Part shown: piece after piece, positions 1-10,658 of the stretch | Position numbering within the stretch: the stretch's first letter is position 1 | Layout of the letters: each line of letters opens with the position of its first letter | NCBI RefSeq assembly: GCF_000698595.1 | Contig: NZ_JFHC01000002.1 | Span: 124,001-188,000, forward strand | DNA length: 64,000 nucleotides | Direction of reading: 5' to 3' | Source of the DNA: Caballeronia glathei | Lineage (GTDB): Bacteria > Pseudomonadota > Gammaproteobacteria > Burkholderiales > Burkholderiaceae | Notes under the pieces: generated by a model | What the model saw: the letters and a program-made list of their open reading frames with translations, nothing else | Database searches by the model: none | Told to the model about the DNA's origin: nothing | Program-made: the position numbers and the translations under genes

Positions 1-1
1 G

Positions 2-88
2 TTCGGTACGACGGCGCTGCTCGGCGCGAACCTCGCGTTCGAACTGCTCTGCGTGCTGCCGGGCGTGGAATACCGCGCGGCTAAGTAG
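2..88 (+). CDS. 3' end of an unidentified gene (partial)
   Basis: An open frame enters from the left edge and ends at TAG 86-88, giving 28 residues that finish in GVEYRAAK. The visible part is moderately hydrophobic (ALLGANLAFELLCVLPG). The next gene starts 38 bases later with its own ribosome binding site, so the two may be co-transcribed. The fragment is too short to assign to a family. The reading frame call rests on clean coding up to the stop and on the position just before the transporter gene. Confidence 0.5.
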   Translation, partial: FGTTALLGANLAFELLCVLPGVEYRAAK

Positions 89-126
89 GCAGACGCAACA
101 AAAAGCAACACTGGAGACACTTGTAC

Positions 127-1521
127 ATGACAGCAGTCAAGGGCGCCGCGCGCGCCCAATCTCATCAGGACGAGACCCAGGGCGAAGCGGCCCGGGGAGC
201 GCAACCGAAGCGTGCCGCGCTGGCGTCGTTCGTCGGCACGACGATCGAGTGGTACGACTTCTACAGCTACGCGACCGCCGCCGCGATCGTGTTCGGCCCG
301 CTGTTCTTTCCCGGCGAAAACCGGCTCCTCACGCTGCTCGCGTCGTTCGGCACGTTCGCGATCGGGTTCTTCGCGCGGCCGCTCGGCGGCCTGCTGTTCG
401 GGCACATCGGCGACCGGCTCGGGCGCAAGCGCTCGCTGATGCTCACGCTCACGCTGATGGCCGTCTCGACGGTCGCGATCGGCTGCCTGCCGACCTACGC
501 CCAGGCGGGCGCGATCGCGCCCGCCCTGCTCGTCGTGCTGCGTCTTCTGCAAGGCATCGCGGTGGGCGGCGAGTGGGGCGGCGCGGTATTGCTCGCGGGC
601 GAGCACGCGCCAGCGGGGAAGCGCACCTTCTTCGCGTCGTTCGCGCAATTGGGCAGCGCGAGCGGGCTGATCCTGTCGATCCTCGCGTTCGGCATCGCAA
701 GCAAGCTGCCCAACGCCGACTTCATGTCGTGGGGCTGGCGCGTGCCGTTTCTCGCGAGCATCGTGCTGCTCGCGGTCGGCTTCCTGATTCGCGCGAGCGT
801 CAACGAATCGCCGGAATTCGAAGCGATGAAGAAGGACGATCAGATCGCCGCGAACCCCCTGCGCGAAACGCTCAAGGAATGGCGGCTTTTGCTCGCCGCG
901 ATCGGGGCGAACGTGTACGGCATCGCGGGCGTGTACTTCAGCAACATCTTCATGATCACGTACGCGACGCAATACCTGTCGCTCGACCGCTCGATGGTGC
1001 TCGACAGCATGTTCTTCGTCGCCGTCCTGCAGTTCTTCGTGCAGCTGGGCGCGGCGTTCGTCGCGCAGCGTTTCGGCACCGCGCGCGTGCTGACGATGGC
1101 CGCCGTCTGGGCGATCGTCGTGCCGTTCATCATGCTGCCGCTCGTGCGCATGGGCACGATGGGGTCGGTCACGCTCGGCGTCGGGCTCGCGACCGTCGCC
1201 GAATCGGGGTATTACGCGGTGATCGCCGGTTTCGTCACGGGCCTCTTCGCGGCGCGCATCCGCTACACGGCGATTTCGCTCGCGTACCAGGTTTGCGGCG
1301 CGCTGGCGGGCGGCCTGACGCCGCTTTTCGCGACCCTGCTCGCGGAGCGTTTCGCACCGGGCTGGGTGGCGATGGCGCTGTTCTATTCGTCGTTCGCGCT
1401 GCTTTCGCTGATCTGCGTGCGCTGGCTTGCGCGGCGCGAGGCGTCGCGCGACGCCGACGCCGAAGACAACTCCGGCAGCCGGCTCGCGAACGGCGCGACG
1501 TTCGGCCCGGCGGCGCAATGA
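127..1521 (+). CDS. MFS transporter, metabolite:H+ symporter (MHS) family
   Basis: This is a twelve-helix major facilitator protein of about 464 residues, predicted to import an organic acid or osmolyte with protons across the inner membrane. The N-terminus has the MHS signature TTIEWYDFYSYATAAAIVFG, and the loop after helix 2 has GDRLGRKRSL, the usual MFS motif A. I chose ATG 127 over TTG 121 because GGAGA at 113-117 sits 9 bases before it. The family includes ShiA, ProP, KgtP and citrate carriers, so the substrate cannot be fixed from sequence alone. A strong hairpin terminator follows at 1601-1640. A second MHS transporter lies at 14482-15786. Confidence 0.9.
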   Translation: MTAVKGAARAQSHQDETQGEAARGAQPKRAALASFVGTTIEWYDFYSYATAAAIVFGPLFFPGENRLLTLLASFGTFAIGFFARPLGGLLFGHIGDRLGRKRSLMLTLTLMAVSTVAIGCLPTYAQAGAIAPALLVVLRLLQGIAVGGEWGGAVLLAGEHAPAGKRTFFASFAQLGSASGLILSILAFGIASKLPNADFMSWGWRVPFLASIVLLAVGFLIRASVNESPEFEAMKKDDQIAANPLRETLKEWRLLLAAIGANVYGIAGVYFSNIFMITYATQYLSLDRSMVLDSMFFVAVLQFFVQLGAAFVAQRFGTARVLTMAAVWAIVVPFIMLPLVRMGTMGSVTLGVGLATVAESGYYAVIAGFVTGLFAARIRYTAISLAYQVCGALAGGLTPLFATLLAERFAPGWVAMALFYSSFALLSLICVRWLARREASRDADAEDNSGSRLANGATFGPAAQ

Positions 1522-1600
1522 CCGAGGGCGTCGCGGTGCCGTCCGTTCAGGCACGGCATCGATGAGGCGCTGAAGCCCGATCCGGGCCGCATGCGATAAA

Positions 1601-1640
1601 AAAGGCCGTGCGCATCACTGCGCAACGGCCTTTTCTTTAC
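1601..1640. terminator. Rho-independent terminator between convergent genes
   Basis: The left arm AAAGGCCGTGCGCA pairs with TGCGCAACGGCCTTT across a four-base loop with one bulge. It has an A-run on the left and a T-run on the right. It therefore can serve both the plus-strand transporter and the minus-strand permease. Confidence 0.85.
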
Positions 1641-1680
1641 TTTAAATGCGTTCCCGGCTCGCCTGAAGCGTATTCCGGTA

Positions 1681-1716
1681 CTCATGCACTCATGCACTCA
1701 TGCACTCATGCACTCA
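1681..1716. repeat. Octamer tandem repeat, four CTCATGCA units plus CTCA
   Basis: Four perfect copies of CTCATGCA are followed by a partial CTCA. The repeat lies between the bidirectional terminator and the 3' end of the minus-strand permease gene, outside any coding sequence. Repeats of this unit size are typical VNTR loci in the Burkholderia pseudomallei group (family knowledge). Copy number is expected to vary among strains. Confidence 0.9.
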
Positions 1717-1730
1717 AGCGGCCGTGCGCA

Positions 1731-3065
1731 TCACGCGTACGCCCGCCGCTGCGCCGACAGCAGCGCGAGATACACCACCGCGCCTACGGCGAGCGCCGGC
1801 AGGGTCGCGCCGAGATTCGGCAGCCACTGGTTGATCGCGTGATACGCCGCGATGCCCGCCGCCCACGCGATGAACGCGCTCACATGCCAGCCGCCCGAAA
1901 AGACGTAGCGGCCGCCCGGATCGGCGAGCGCCTCGATCTCGATGCGGCGCTTCCTCACGATGAAATGATCCGCCAGCACCACGCCGAAGAGCGGCGCGAA
2001 CACCGAGCCGATCAGCAGCAGAAAGTTCTGATATTTGCCCATTTCGACGACGAGCGCGACGAGCGTGCAGAGCGCGCCGAACGCCGCCGAGAGCATCGGC
2101 ACGCCTGCGCGGGCCCAGAACGTGCCCGTCGAGACCGCCGCCGAATGGATGTCCGCGAAGGCGTTGTCGATTTCGTCGATCAGGATCAGGAGGAGCGCGA
2201 TGCCGCCGCCCGCCTGCGCGAACGCGATCGTCAGAAGCGCGTCGCCGCCGCCCGCGACGAGGCCGTAGACCGCGCCGAGCGCGTAGAACCAGAGGTTCGC
2301 GATGCCATAACCCGCGAGCGTGCCGCGGAACGTGCCGCCCGCGCTGCGGCCAAAGCGCGTGTAGTCGGCGATCAGCGGCAGCCACGACAGCGGCATCGCG
2401 ACCACCAGATCGACCGCCGCGCCGAACGCCATGTCACCGGTGCCCGGGCGGCGCATCAGCGCGGCGAGATCGTGCTTCGCGAGCAGGTTCCACGTGAGCC
2501 ACGCCGCGCCGCCGAGCAGCAGCCAGATGCCCCACGTGCGCAGGAAGCGCCGCACGAACGACAGCGGCCCGCTTACGGCGAGCAGCGTCGCGAGCACGCC
2601 GAAGACGAGTGTCCAGATGAGCGGCATCGAAAGGCCGAACGACTGCGTGGCGAGGGCGTCGGCGGAATCGCGCATCACGATGATCTCGAACGAGCCCCAG
2701 CCGACCAGCTGGATCGCGTTGAGCACCGCCGGCACCGACGCGCCGCGCACGCCGAGCGTCGGACGCAGCGACGACATCGCCGCGAGCCCCGTATCCGTGC
2801 CGACGACGCCCGCGAGCGCGAGCAGCGCGACGCCGATCGCCGTGCCGATCGCGATCGCGAAGAGCGCGTGCGGCAGCGACAGGCCCGGCACGAGCAGCGC
2901 GCCCGCCTGCGCCACCAGCAGGCCGATGCCGAGCGAGAACCACAGTGCGAAGGCGTCGGACGCGGCGAACGCGCGGCGCTCGGGCGGTACGGGCACGAGC
3001 GGGGCGTAGGCGGAAACGGCGGCTTCGTCGAATTGTGTGCTCTCTTGTTTGCTCTCTTGTCCCAT
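1731..3065 (-). CDS. cytX: NCS1-family cytosine/purine-type permease, CytX-like
   Basis: This is a polytopic inner-membrane permease of about 444 residues from the nucleobase:cation symporter-1 family. It matches the CytX branch, which is thought to take up hydroxymethylpyrimidine for thiamine salvage. Helical segments run through the protein, with conserved stretches such as LVGWGSFEIIVM and SWLPLIADYTRFGR. The short acidic N-terminus before the first helix fits a cytosolic start. I placed the start at 3065 because an AGGGA lies upstream; an in-frame ATG at 3122 would add 19 residues. No TPP riboswitch was recognised upstream. The cytosine transporter CodB is the main alternative. The gene is divergent from rarA. 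Confidence 0.75.
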   Translation of the reverse strand: MGQESKQESTQFDEAAVSAYAPLVPVPPERRAFAASDAFALWFSLGIGLLVAQAGALLVPGLSLPHALFAIAIGTAIGVALLALAGVVGTDTGLAAMSSLRPTLGVRGASVPAVLNAIQLVGWGSFEIIVMRDSADALATQSFGLSMPLIWTLVFGVLATLLAVSGPLSFVRRFLRTWGIWLLLGGAAWLTWNLLAKHDLAALMRRPGTGDMAFGAAVDLVVAMPLSWLPLIADYTRFGRSAGGTFRGTLAGYGIANLWFYALGAVYGLVAGGGDALLTIAFAQAGGGIALLLILIDEIDNAFADIHSAAVSTGTFWARAGVPMLSAAFGALCTLVALVVEMGKYQNFLLLIGSVFAPLFGVVLADHFIVRKRRIEIEALADPGGRYVFSGGWHVSAFIAWAAGIAAYHAINQWLPNLGATLPALAVGAVVYLALLSAQRRAYA

Positions 3066-3146
3066 CGGAGTTTTGTCCCTGTCTTTGTCAGCCGCGTTGA
3101 TTGGCTGCGTGATTGGCCGCATCGCATGCTTGCGGCGAACGGCACG

Positions 3147-3170
3147 GCCGTCCGTCCGTCCGTCCGTCCG
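3147..3170. repeat. Tetranucleotide repeat (TCCG)5 in a divergent promoter region
   Basis: Five perfect TCCG units at 3151-3170 follow a GCCG variant. They lie between the divergent cytX-like gene (start 3065) and rarA (start 3344). Slippage here would change spacing within the shared 5' region, not a reading frame, if the 3065 start is right. Confidence 0.85.
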
Positions 3171-3343
3171 CTTCGCGCCCGGTCCGCGGCTGTCATAATG
3201 GCTCGTTTCACCGGCCGATTCGATTCGCGGGCGCCGAAACCTGTTCGCGCCGTTTCACGTCTTGTCGCGACACTTCGCGCGCGACTGTCTCGAAAAGCGA
3301 AAGATTATCGCCGCGTTTGCCCAACTTGCGTCATTCAAAACAC

Positions 3344-4660
3344 ATGTTCGAAGAAAACCGTGGCACCGTTCCGCTCGCGGAGCGCCTGCGCCCCCGCACC
3401 ATCGACGACGTGATCGGCCAGAAGCACCTGCTCGGGACGGGCAAGCCGCTGCGCGTCGCGTTCGAATCCGGCGAGGCGCATTCGATGATCCTCTGGGGGC
3501 CGCCCGGCGTCGGCAAGACGACGCTCGCGCGCCTGATGGCCGACGCCTTCGACGCGCAGTTCATCTCGCTTTCGGCCGTGCTTTCGGGCGTGAAGGACAT
3601 TCGCGAGGCCGTCGAGACGGCGCAGATCCACCGGGCGAACGGTCACCAGACGCTCGTGTTCGTCGACGAGGTGCATCGCTTCAACAAGAGCCAGCAGGAT
3701 GCGTTCTTGCCGCACGTCGAGTCGGGACTGTTCGTGTTCGTCGGGGCGACAACCGAGAATCCGTCGTTCGAGGTGAACAGCGCGCTGCTGTCGCGCGCGG
3801 CGGTCTACGTGCTCAGGAGCCTCGACGCCGACGAGCTGAAGGAGCTGCTCGATCGCGCTCAGGCCGAGCTCGGCGGGCTGACCTTCACCGACGAAGCCCG
3901 CGACGCGCTCGTCGGTTCCGCCGACGGCGACGGCCGCAAGCTGCTGAACAACCTGGAGATCGTCGCGCGCGCGGCGGCCCAGAAGAAGGCGACCCAGATC
4001 GACGGGCCGCTGCTCGGCAGCGCGATCGCGGAGAACCTGCGCCGTTTCGACAAGGGCGGCGACGCGTTCTACGACCAGATCAGCGCGCTGCACAAGTCAG
4101 TGCGCGGCAGCAACCCGGACGCGACGCTCTACTGGTTCTGCCGCATGCTCGACGGCGGCGCGGACCCGCGCTATCTCGCGCGGCGCATCGTGCGCATGGC
4201 GTGGGAGGACATCGGCCTTGCCGATCCGCGCGCAGGTCGCATCGCGCTCGATGCCGCCGAAACCTACGAGCGGCTCGGCACGCCCGAAGGCGAACTCGCG
4301 CTCGCGCAGGCGCTGATCTATCTCGCCGTCGCGCCGAAGTCCAACGCGGGCTACGTGGCGTACAACGAGGCGCGGCGCTTTGTGAGCAAGGACCAGTCGC
4401 GCGGCGTGCCGGTGCATCTGCGCAACGCGCCGACCAAGCTGATGAAGGAGCTGGGATACGGGCACGAATACCGCTACGCGCACGACGAGCCCGATGCGTA
4501 CGCGGCGGGCGAGACCTATCTGCCGGACGGCATGCGCGAGCCGCACTGGTACGAGCCGACGCCGCGCGGGCTGGAGGGCAAGATCGGCGAGAAGATGGCG
4601 CGCCTCGCGGAGCTCGACGCGCAGTGGCGGCGCGAGCACAAGGATGACAAGAAACGGTAA
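3344..4660 (+). CDS. rarA: Replication-associated recombination protein A (AAA+ ATPase)
   Basis: This 438-residue clamp-loader-like AAA+ ATPase acts at stalled replication forks and is also known as MgsA. Walker [10 protein letters not shown] is at about residues 52-60 and Walker [11 protein letters not shown] at about 104-113. The sensor segment [20 protein letters not shown] is highly conserved in RarA. The C-terminal half has the tetramerisation region typical of the family, and the length is usual. ATG 3344 gives the canonical start [17 protein letters not shown]; the open frame runs further upstream but that part is not conserved-looking. It precedes serS by 73 bases, an arrangement common in proteobacteria. 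A CATAAT at about 3195 may be a -10 box. Confidence 0.97.
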   Translation: MFEENRGTVPLAERLRPRTIDDVIGQKHLLGTGKPLRVAFESGEAHSMILWGPPGVGKTTLARLMADAFDAQFISLSAVLSGVKDIREAVETAQIHRANGHQTLVFVDEVHRFNKSQQDAFLPHVESGLFVFVGATTENPSFEVNSALLSRAAVYVLRSLDADELKELLDRAQAELGGLTFTDEARDALVGSADGDGRKLLNNLEIVARAAAQKKATQIDGPLLGSAIAENLRRFDKGGDAFYDQISALHKSVRGSNPDATLYWFCRMLDGGADPRYLARRIVRMAWEDIGLADPRAGRIALDAAETYERLGTPEGELALAQALIYLAVAPKSNAGYVAYNEARRFVSKDQSRGVPVHLRNAPTKLMKELGYGHEYRYAHDEPDAYAAGETYLPDGMREPHWYEPTPRGLEGKIGEKMARLAELDAQWRREHKDDKKR

Positions 4661-4694
4661 CAAGAAACCCGGGCGCGGCGCGCCCGTGCGCTAA

Positions 4695-6032
<1,338 letters not shown>

Positions 6033-6059
6033 ATTTGTCGGAAAGATGCAAAAAGGGGC

Positions 6060-6088
6060 TTGGAAAGCCTTTTCAGGTTCGCTATAAT
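6060..6088 (+). promoter_or_regulatory. Sigma-70-type promoter for tRNA-Ser
   Basis: A TTGGAA -35 box at 6060-6065 and a perfect TATAAT at 6083-6088 are spaced by 17 bases. The tRNA-Ser gene begins at 6160, so the primary transcript would carry a leader of about 65 bases. Confidence 0.8.
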
Positions 6089-6159
6089 TTCGTTCTTCGC
6101 CAAGCAGCGACCCGCTTGGCGAAGGTCCGCGGAGCTAGAGTAAAAGCCGCGTGGTAGAC

Positions 6160-6250
6160 GGAAAGGTGGCAGAGTGGTCGAATGCGCTGGACTCGAAATC
6201 CAGTGTACAGTTTTGCTGTACCGTGGGTTCGAATCCCACCCTTTCCGCCA
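6160..6250 (+). tRNA. tRNA-Ser (anticodon CGA)
   Basis: The gene is 91 bases with CCA encoded. The acceptor arm GGAAAGG pairs with CCTTTCC. The anticodon stem CTGGA/TCCAG encloses loop CTCGAAA, with anticodon CGA at 6194-6196. A long variable arm, GTACAG/CTGTAC, marks a class II tRNA. The T arm contains GGGTTCGAATCCC. It reads UCG codons. It has its own promoter and terminator. Confidence 0.98.
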
Positions 6251-6257
6251 GGACATA

Positions 6258-6293
6258 AAAACCCCGCAGATCGCAAGATCTGCGGGGTTTTGC
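6258..6293. terminator. Rho-independent terminator after tRNA-Ser
   Basis: AAACCCCGCAGATC pairs with GATCTGCGGGGTTT across a tight CGCAA-type loop. It is flanked by A and T runs, so it can also end the minus-strand lipoprotein transcript coming from the right. Confidence 0.9.
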
Positions 6294-6403
6294 TTTTCGC
6301 GCCGTCGTCAGGGGCCGACAGGCTATTTTTTACCAGCGGCGCGGCGCCACACCGAGCGGTATCATCCGCGCCTCGCTCATTCCGGAAAGCCTTCAAATCC
6401 CGA

Positions 6404-6760
6404 TCACGTCGTGCACCGCGCGATATCGAAGCGCAATTCCGGCTCCGGCAACCCGCTGTATTCCCCTTCCGACTTCTGCACCTTCACGATCGAGCCGTAT
6501 CCCGAGGGCGTCAGCGTCACGAGCCATGCGTTGGGCCCGACGACAAGCTCTGTCGACCCGTTCGCGCGCGTCGTCTCCACGGACGGCAGCATGCGCTCGA
6601 GGCAACTGGAGACGTCTGACGCCGTTCGCGCCGACGACACGTGGATGACGGGCTTCGACGCACGCAGTTCCGGCCCGCTCGTCGAGCTGCAGGCGGCGAG
6701 CGCGATCGTGGCAGCGAGTGCGGTGAGCGTGGCGAACGTGGAGAGAGGATGCAAGGACAT
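6404..6760 (-). CDS. Putative small lipoprotein
   Basis: The 118-residue protein begins with a type II signal peptide ending in a lipobox: IALAAC with Cys at about residue 24, followed by SSTSG. The mature part is about 95 residues and contains two further cysteines that could pair. I recognise no domain. ATG 6760 is chosen because GGAG lies just upstream and because the longer frame upstream has no signal sequence. It is divergent from map and probably sits in the outer or inner membrane facing the periplasm. Confidence 0.8.
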   Translation of the reverse strand: MSLHPLSTFATLTALAATIALAACSSTSGPELRASKPVIHVSSARTASDVSSCLERMLPSVETTRANGSTELVVGPNAWLVTLTPSGYGSIVKVQKSEGEYSGLPEPELRFDIARCTT

Positions 6761-6973
6761 GAGACTCCAGCGCGTTAAAAAAATTGACAGCGTGAATAGA
6801 CCGTAAACGTCCGCGCCTGACAAGGCCGGTTGCGGCCCGATACAAATCGGCGGTGCGGCGCCGCGCCCGCGCGCGGTCCTGAGCGCCGGGCGGGCGATGC
6901 TATCATCCCCGGCAATCCGCATCCATCGCGCGACCATCGCACACCAGCGACACGACCTCATCCGCTCGACTCA

Positions 6974-7756
6974 ATGGCCATCACTCTCAAGACACCCGCC
7001 GACATCGAAAAACTGCGCATCTCCGGCCGCATGGCCGCCGAGGTCCTGGCGATGATCGGCGAGCATGTCCGCCCGGGCGTCACCACCGACGAACTCGACT
7101 CGATCTGCAACCGCTTCATCGTCGACGAACTGAAGGCCATTCCGGCGAACGTCGGCTACATGGGATTTCCGAAGACCGTGTGCACCTCGGTCAATCACGT
7201 CGTCTGCCACGGCATTCCGGGGCCGCGCGAACTGAAGGACGGCGACATCATCAACATCGACGTCGCGATCATCAAGGACGGCTACTTCGGCGACACGAGC
7301 CGCATGTACTACGCGGGCAAGCCGGGCGCCGAAGCAAAGCGCCTCTGCGACACGACCTACGAAGCGATGGTCGCGGGCATTCGCGAAGTGCGCCCGGGTG
7401 CGACGCTCGGCGACATCGGCTTCGCGATCCAGTCGGTCGCGCATCGCGAAGGCTTCTCGGTCGTGCGCGAATACTGCGGGCACGGCATCGGCCGCGTGTA
7501 TCACGAAGACCCGCAGGTGCTGCACTACGGCCAGCGCGGCGCGGGACTGCGCCTGAAGCCCGGGCTCGTCTTCACGATCGAGCCGATGGTCAACGCGGGC
7601 CGCCCCGCGACCCAGCAATCGCGCGACGGCTGGACCGTGACAACGAAGGACCGCTCGCTTTCGGCGCAGTGGGAGCACATGGTGGCCGTCACCGAGGACG
7701 GTTTCGAACTGCTTACGCCGTGGCCCGACGGTACCGGCGCGTACGGCGCGCCGTAA
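6974..7756 (+). CDS. map: Methionine aminopeptidase, type I
   Basis: This 260-residue enzyme removes the initiator methionine from nascent proteins. The pita-bread fold residues are present: His in HGIPGP, the two metal Asp residues in NIDVAIIKDGYFGDTSRM, His in GHGIGR, Glu in FTIEPMV and the last Glu in QWEHMVAVT. The start MAITLKTPADIEKL is typical for the family, so the upstream in-frame extension to 6830 was dropped. There is no rpsB-tsf neighbour here, so this may be one of several map paralogues, which are common in Burkholderia. A TATCAT at about 6899 is a possible -10 element. Confidence 0.96.
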   Translation: MAITLKTPADIEKLRISGRMAAEVLAMIGEHVRPGVTTDELDSICNRFIVDELKAIPANVGYMGFPKTVCTSVNHVVCHGIPGPRELKDGDIINIDVAIIKDGYFGDTSRMYYAGKPGAEAKRLCDTTYEAMVAGIREVRPGATLGDIGFAIQSVAHREGFSVVREYCGHGIGRVYHEDPQVLHYGQRGAGLRLKPGLVFTIEPMVNAGRPATQQSRDGWTVTTKDRSLSAQWEHMVAVTEDGFELLTPWPDGTGAYGAP

Positions 7757-7938
7757 GTCCGGCCGCGACGTTCGGGACGCTGCATTCGGCGCGCGGCGCT
7801 CGCGTGTGCGGCAATCCTGCGCCGCCGGGCCGCAATCGGCGACGAATGTGCGTTCCGGGGCGCCGTTCGCAAATAAAAAATTGACTCGTTCGCCCGTTCG
7901 GTTGAAGCTACGAGATAGGTAGAGAGATAATCGCCCGC

Positions 7939-8478
7939 ATGACTCCTTCACTGACTGTCCGCCGCATCGCCGCGCATCAAGGAGCAGTGTTGCGCGAGCT
8001 TCGTACGGCCTCGCTGCGGGAGGCGCCGTACGCCTTCGGCGAGACGCTCGAAGACGCGCTTCTCGTCGACGCAGCGAGTTTCGATGAAATGGCGGCACGC
8101 CAGGCGAGCTCGCCCGCTGCCGCCACGTTCCTGCTGTACACCGAAGGCCATCCGGCCGGGCTCGTCGGCGCGTTCATCGACGAATCCGGGCGCGGCCGCG
8201 CGTTCGTGCATGCGCTCTGGGTCGCGCCGGCCGTGCGGCATCTGCGCGGCGGCGAGCTCCTCGTCAACGCGGCCTCGCACTGGCTCGCGCAACAGGGTGC
8301 CGCCGAGGTCTATGCCTGGATTGCCGACGAGAACCGCACCGCGATGCGCTTCTACGAGCGCCTCGGATTCGGGCCGACCGGCGATCGCCGCTCGATGCCC
8401 GCCCATGCCGAAGAATGGGAAACGCTGCTCGTGCATCACGTGCAGATCGAGGAGCGTCGCGCGCCGGGCGCGGCGTGA
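7939..8478 (+). CDS. GNAT-family N-acetyltransferase
   Basis: The 179-residue protein has a GNAT fold covering most of its length. Motif A is seen around VHALWVAPAVRHLRGGELLV, with a degenerate acetyl-CoA pyrophosphate-binding R/Q-x-x-G-x-G/A loop. Motif B is NRTAMRFYERLGFGPTG, typical of this family. The acceptor substrate cannot be predicted. It stands alone between map and minC. A GATAAT just before the start may be a -10 element, implying a short leader. Confidence 0.85.
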   Translation: MTPSLTVRRIAAHQGAVLRELRTASLREAPYAFGETLEDALLVDAASFDEMAARQASSPAAATFLLYTEGHPAGLVGAFIDESGRGRAFVHALWVAPAVRHLRGGELLVNAASHWLAQQGAAEVYAWIADENRTAMRFYERLGFGPTGDRRSMPAHAEEWETLLVHHVQIEERRAPGAA

Positions 8479-8639
8479 GGCATTCGCGAAATCCTCCGCT
8501 TATTTCCGCACCGGTTCTGCCGGCCTTGCGCATTCCCCGTATCCGCATTCCGCAGATCCGCTCGTTGGCCACCCAGTCTTAAAAAATATGGCTGAGTGCG
8601 CTTGCGCCTGTAAAATACGCAAAAATTTTGGCTGTTCCT

Positions 8640-9416
8640 ATGTCGCTCAACAAAACGCCCTTTTTCGAACTGCGCAGCGGCTCCGTCGACACGCTTTTAT
8701 TCGTCGTCAAGACTACCGACCTTGACGCGCTGCGCTCCGAACTCACGCGGCGCTTCGAAGCGACTCCCGAATTCTTCGCCAACGATGTCGTCGCGATCGA
8801 CGTGCGCCGGCTTGCCGAGACATCGGCGACCGAAAGCGTCGCGCTCGACGAGATCGCGCAACTGCTCGCGAGCGTGCGCATGCGGCCGATCGGCGTCGTC
8901 GCGACGGCCGCGCAGGCGTGGGCTGCGCAATGGGCGTCGGCGGGCGGCCTGCCGCTTCTCGAAGCACGCGACAGGCGCGGCGCGCCCAAGCCGTCAGTGG
9001 GCGAAGCGAGCGCGAACACCGAGGCCGCCGCGGTGATCGAAGCGGCCGTCGCGAAGACGCCGCCGCCCGCGGCGCTTTCGCCCACGACCATCATCGATCG
9101 GCCGTTGCGCTCGGGGCAGCAGGTGTATGCGAAGGGCGATCTCGTCGTGCTGGGGCTCGTGTCCTACGGCGCGGAAGTGATCGCGGAGGGCAACATTCAT
9201 ATCTATGCGCCGTTGCGCGGACGCGCGCTCGCGGGCGTGCACGGCAACAACGACGCGCGGATCTTCTGCACGTGTCTCGAGCCGGAACTGATCTCCATCG
9301 CGGGGATCTACCGGACAACCGAGAATCCGCTGCCGGCCGACGTGCTGGGCAAGTCGGTGCAGATCTGGCTCGACGACGACGAGAAACTGATGATCGAACC
9401 GCTGCGGCTCACCTGA
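8640..9416 (+). CDS. minC: Septum site-determining protein MinC
   Basis: This 258-residue FtsZ-polymerisation inhibitor has an N-terminal domain at about residues 1-110 ([14 protein letters not shown] at the start). A variable proline/alanine-rich linker follows, then a C-terminal beta-helix from about residue 145 with [15 protein letters not shown] and [10 protein letters not shown]. The C-terminal part binds MinD. The start [11 protein letters not shown] matches the family; an upstream TTG at 8628 would add four residues. It is the first gene of minCDE and places division at mid-cell. Confidence 0.97.
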   Translation: MSLNKTPFFELRSGSVDTLLFVVKTTDLDALRSELTRRFEATPEFFANDVVAIDVRRLAETSATESVALDEIAQLLASVRMRPIGVVATAAQAWAAQWASAGGLPLLEARDRRGAPKPSVGEASANTEAAAVIEAAVAKTPPPAALSPTTIIDRPLRSGQQVYAKGDLVVLGLVSYGAEVIAEGNIHIYAPLRGRALAGVHGNNDARIFCTCLEPELISIAGIYRTTENPLPADVLGKSVQIWLDDDEKLMIEPLRLT

Positions 9417-9496
9417 GACGGCGCGCCTGAACCGGACGGCGCGCACTCGGGGCAGGACGGCAGCGGGATTTAATTGACGAACACAAGGTACCTTGT

Positions 9497-10312
9497 ATGG
9501 CAAAAATCATTGTGGTGACTTCGGGAAAGGGCGGCGTCGGCAAGACGACCACCAGCGCGAGCTTCGCTTCGGCGCTCGCATTGCGCGGCCACAAGACGGC
9601 CGTGATCGACTTCGACGTCGGTCTGCGCAATCTCGACCTCATCATGGGCTGCGAACGCCGTGTGGTGTACGACCTCATCAACGTGATCCAGGGTGAAGCG
9701 AATCTGAACCAGGCGCTCATCAAGGACAAAAAGTGCGAGAACCTTTTCATCCTGCCGGCGTCCCAAACCCGTGACAAGGACGCGCTCACGATGGAGGGCG
9801 TGGAGAAGGTGATCAACGACCTGATCGCGATGGACTTCGAATACATCGTGTGCGATTCGCCGGCGGGTATCGAATCGGGCGCGCTGCTCGCGATGCACTT
9901 CGCCGACGAAGCGTTGATCGTGACGAATCCGGAAGTGTCGTCGGTGCGTGACTCGGATCGCATTCTCGGCATTCTGTCGTCGAAAACGAAGCGTGCGATC
10001 GAGGGCCGCGAGCCCGTCAAGGAACATCTGCTGATCACGCGCTACAACCCGAAGCGTGTGAGCGAGGGCGAAATGCTCTCGCTCAACGACATTCAGGAAA
10101 TCCTCCGGATCGAGCTGATCGGCGTGGTTCCCGAATCGGAAGCCGTGCTGCATGCATCGAACCAGGGGCTGCCTGCCGTGCACCTCGATGGTACTGACGT
10201 CGCCGAGTCCTACAAGGACATCGTGTCGCGATTCCTTGGCGAGGAAAAAGCGCTGCGTTTCACCGACTATCAGAAGCCAGGTCTGCTGCAACGCATTTTC
10301 GGCACCAAGTAA
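9497..10312 (+). CDS. minD: Septum site-determining ATPase MinD
   Basis: This 271-residue ParA/MinD-type ATPase binds the membrane in its ATP form and recruits MinC. The deviant Walker A KGGVGKTT is at about residues 10-17. The C-terminal amphipathic helix LLQRIFG is the membrane-targeting sequence. Length and order (80 bases after minC, 9 before minE) are standard. Confidence 0.99.
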   Translation: MAKIIVVTSGKGGVGKTTTSASFASALALRGHKTAVIDFDVGLRNLDLIMGCERRVVYDLINVIQGEANLNQALIKDKKCENLFILPASQTRDKDALTMEGVEKVINDLIAMDFEYIVCDSPAGIESGALLAMHFADEALIVTNPEVSSVRDSDRILGILSSKTKRAIEGREPVKEHLLITRYNPKRVSEGEMLSLNDIQEILRIELIGVVPESEAVLHASNQGLPAVHLDGTDVAESYKDIVSRFLGEEKALRFTDYQKPGLLQRIFGTK

Positions 10313-10321
10313 GGGGACGCA

Positions 10322-10576
10322 ATGTCGATTCTTTCGTTTTTGCTGGGCGAGAAAAAGAAGTCCGCTTCGGTTGCGAAGGAACGCTTGCAGTTGATCATTG
10401 CGCACGAGCGCGCGGGCGGCAAAGCGGCCGCCGATTATCTGCCGGCGTTGCAACGGGAACTCGTTGCCGTGATTTCCAAGTACGTGAAAATTTCCAACGA
10501 CGATATTCGCGTGAGCCTCGAGCGACAGGACGATCTCGAAGTGCTGGAAGTGAAGATCGAAATTCCGCAGGCGTGA
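10322..10576 (+). CDS. minE: Cell division topological specificity factor MinE
   Basis: The 84-residue protein stimulates MinD ATPase and drives Min oscillation. The N-terminal segment MSILSFLLG is the membrane/MinD-contacting helix, and the C-terminal half is the dimerisation domain. The start has AGGGGA a few bases upstream. A terminator follows at 10627-10658, which closes the operon. Confidence 0.99.
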   Translation: MSILSFLLGEKKKSASVAKERLQLIIAHERAGGKAAADYLPALQRELVAVISKYVKISNDDIRVSLERQDDLEVLEVKIEIPQA

Positions 10577-10626
10577 ACGCCGCGCTGCCCGCACGCGCGT
10601 AAAAACGCGTCGCGCGGCCGAACAGA

Positions 10627-10658
10627 AAAGCCGGGATCGGACGATCCTGGCTTTTTTG
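10627..10658 (+). terminator. Rho-independent terminator of minCDE
   Basis: AAAGCCGGGATCG pairs with CGATCCTGGCTTT across a short loop and is followed by six T residues. Confidence 0.9.

Noticed and set aside
1731..3065. TPP riboswitch before the CytX-like gene
   Set aside because: I looked for the conserved CTGAGA core in 3066-3340 on the minus strand and did not see it.
1608..3413. Long plus-strand frame of 601 codons
   Set aside because: It is antisense to the CytX-like permease and Arg/Ala/His-rich, the usual shadow of a GC-rich gene.
6404..6961. Longer start for the lipoprotein gene at 6961
   Set aside because: The extra 67 codons hide the signal peptide and overlap the map promoter region; ATG 6760 has an RBS and a lipobox in place.
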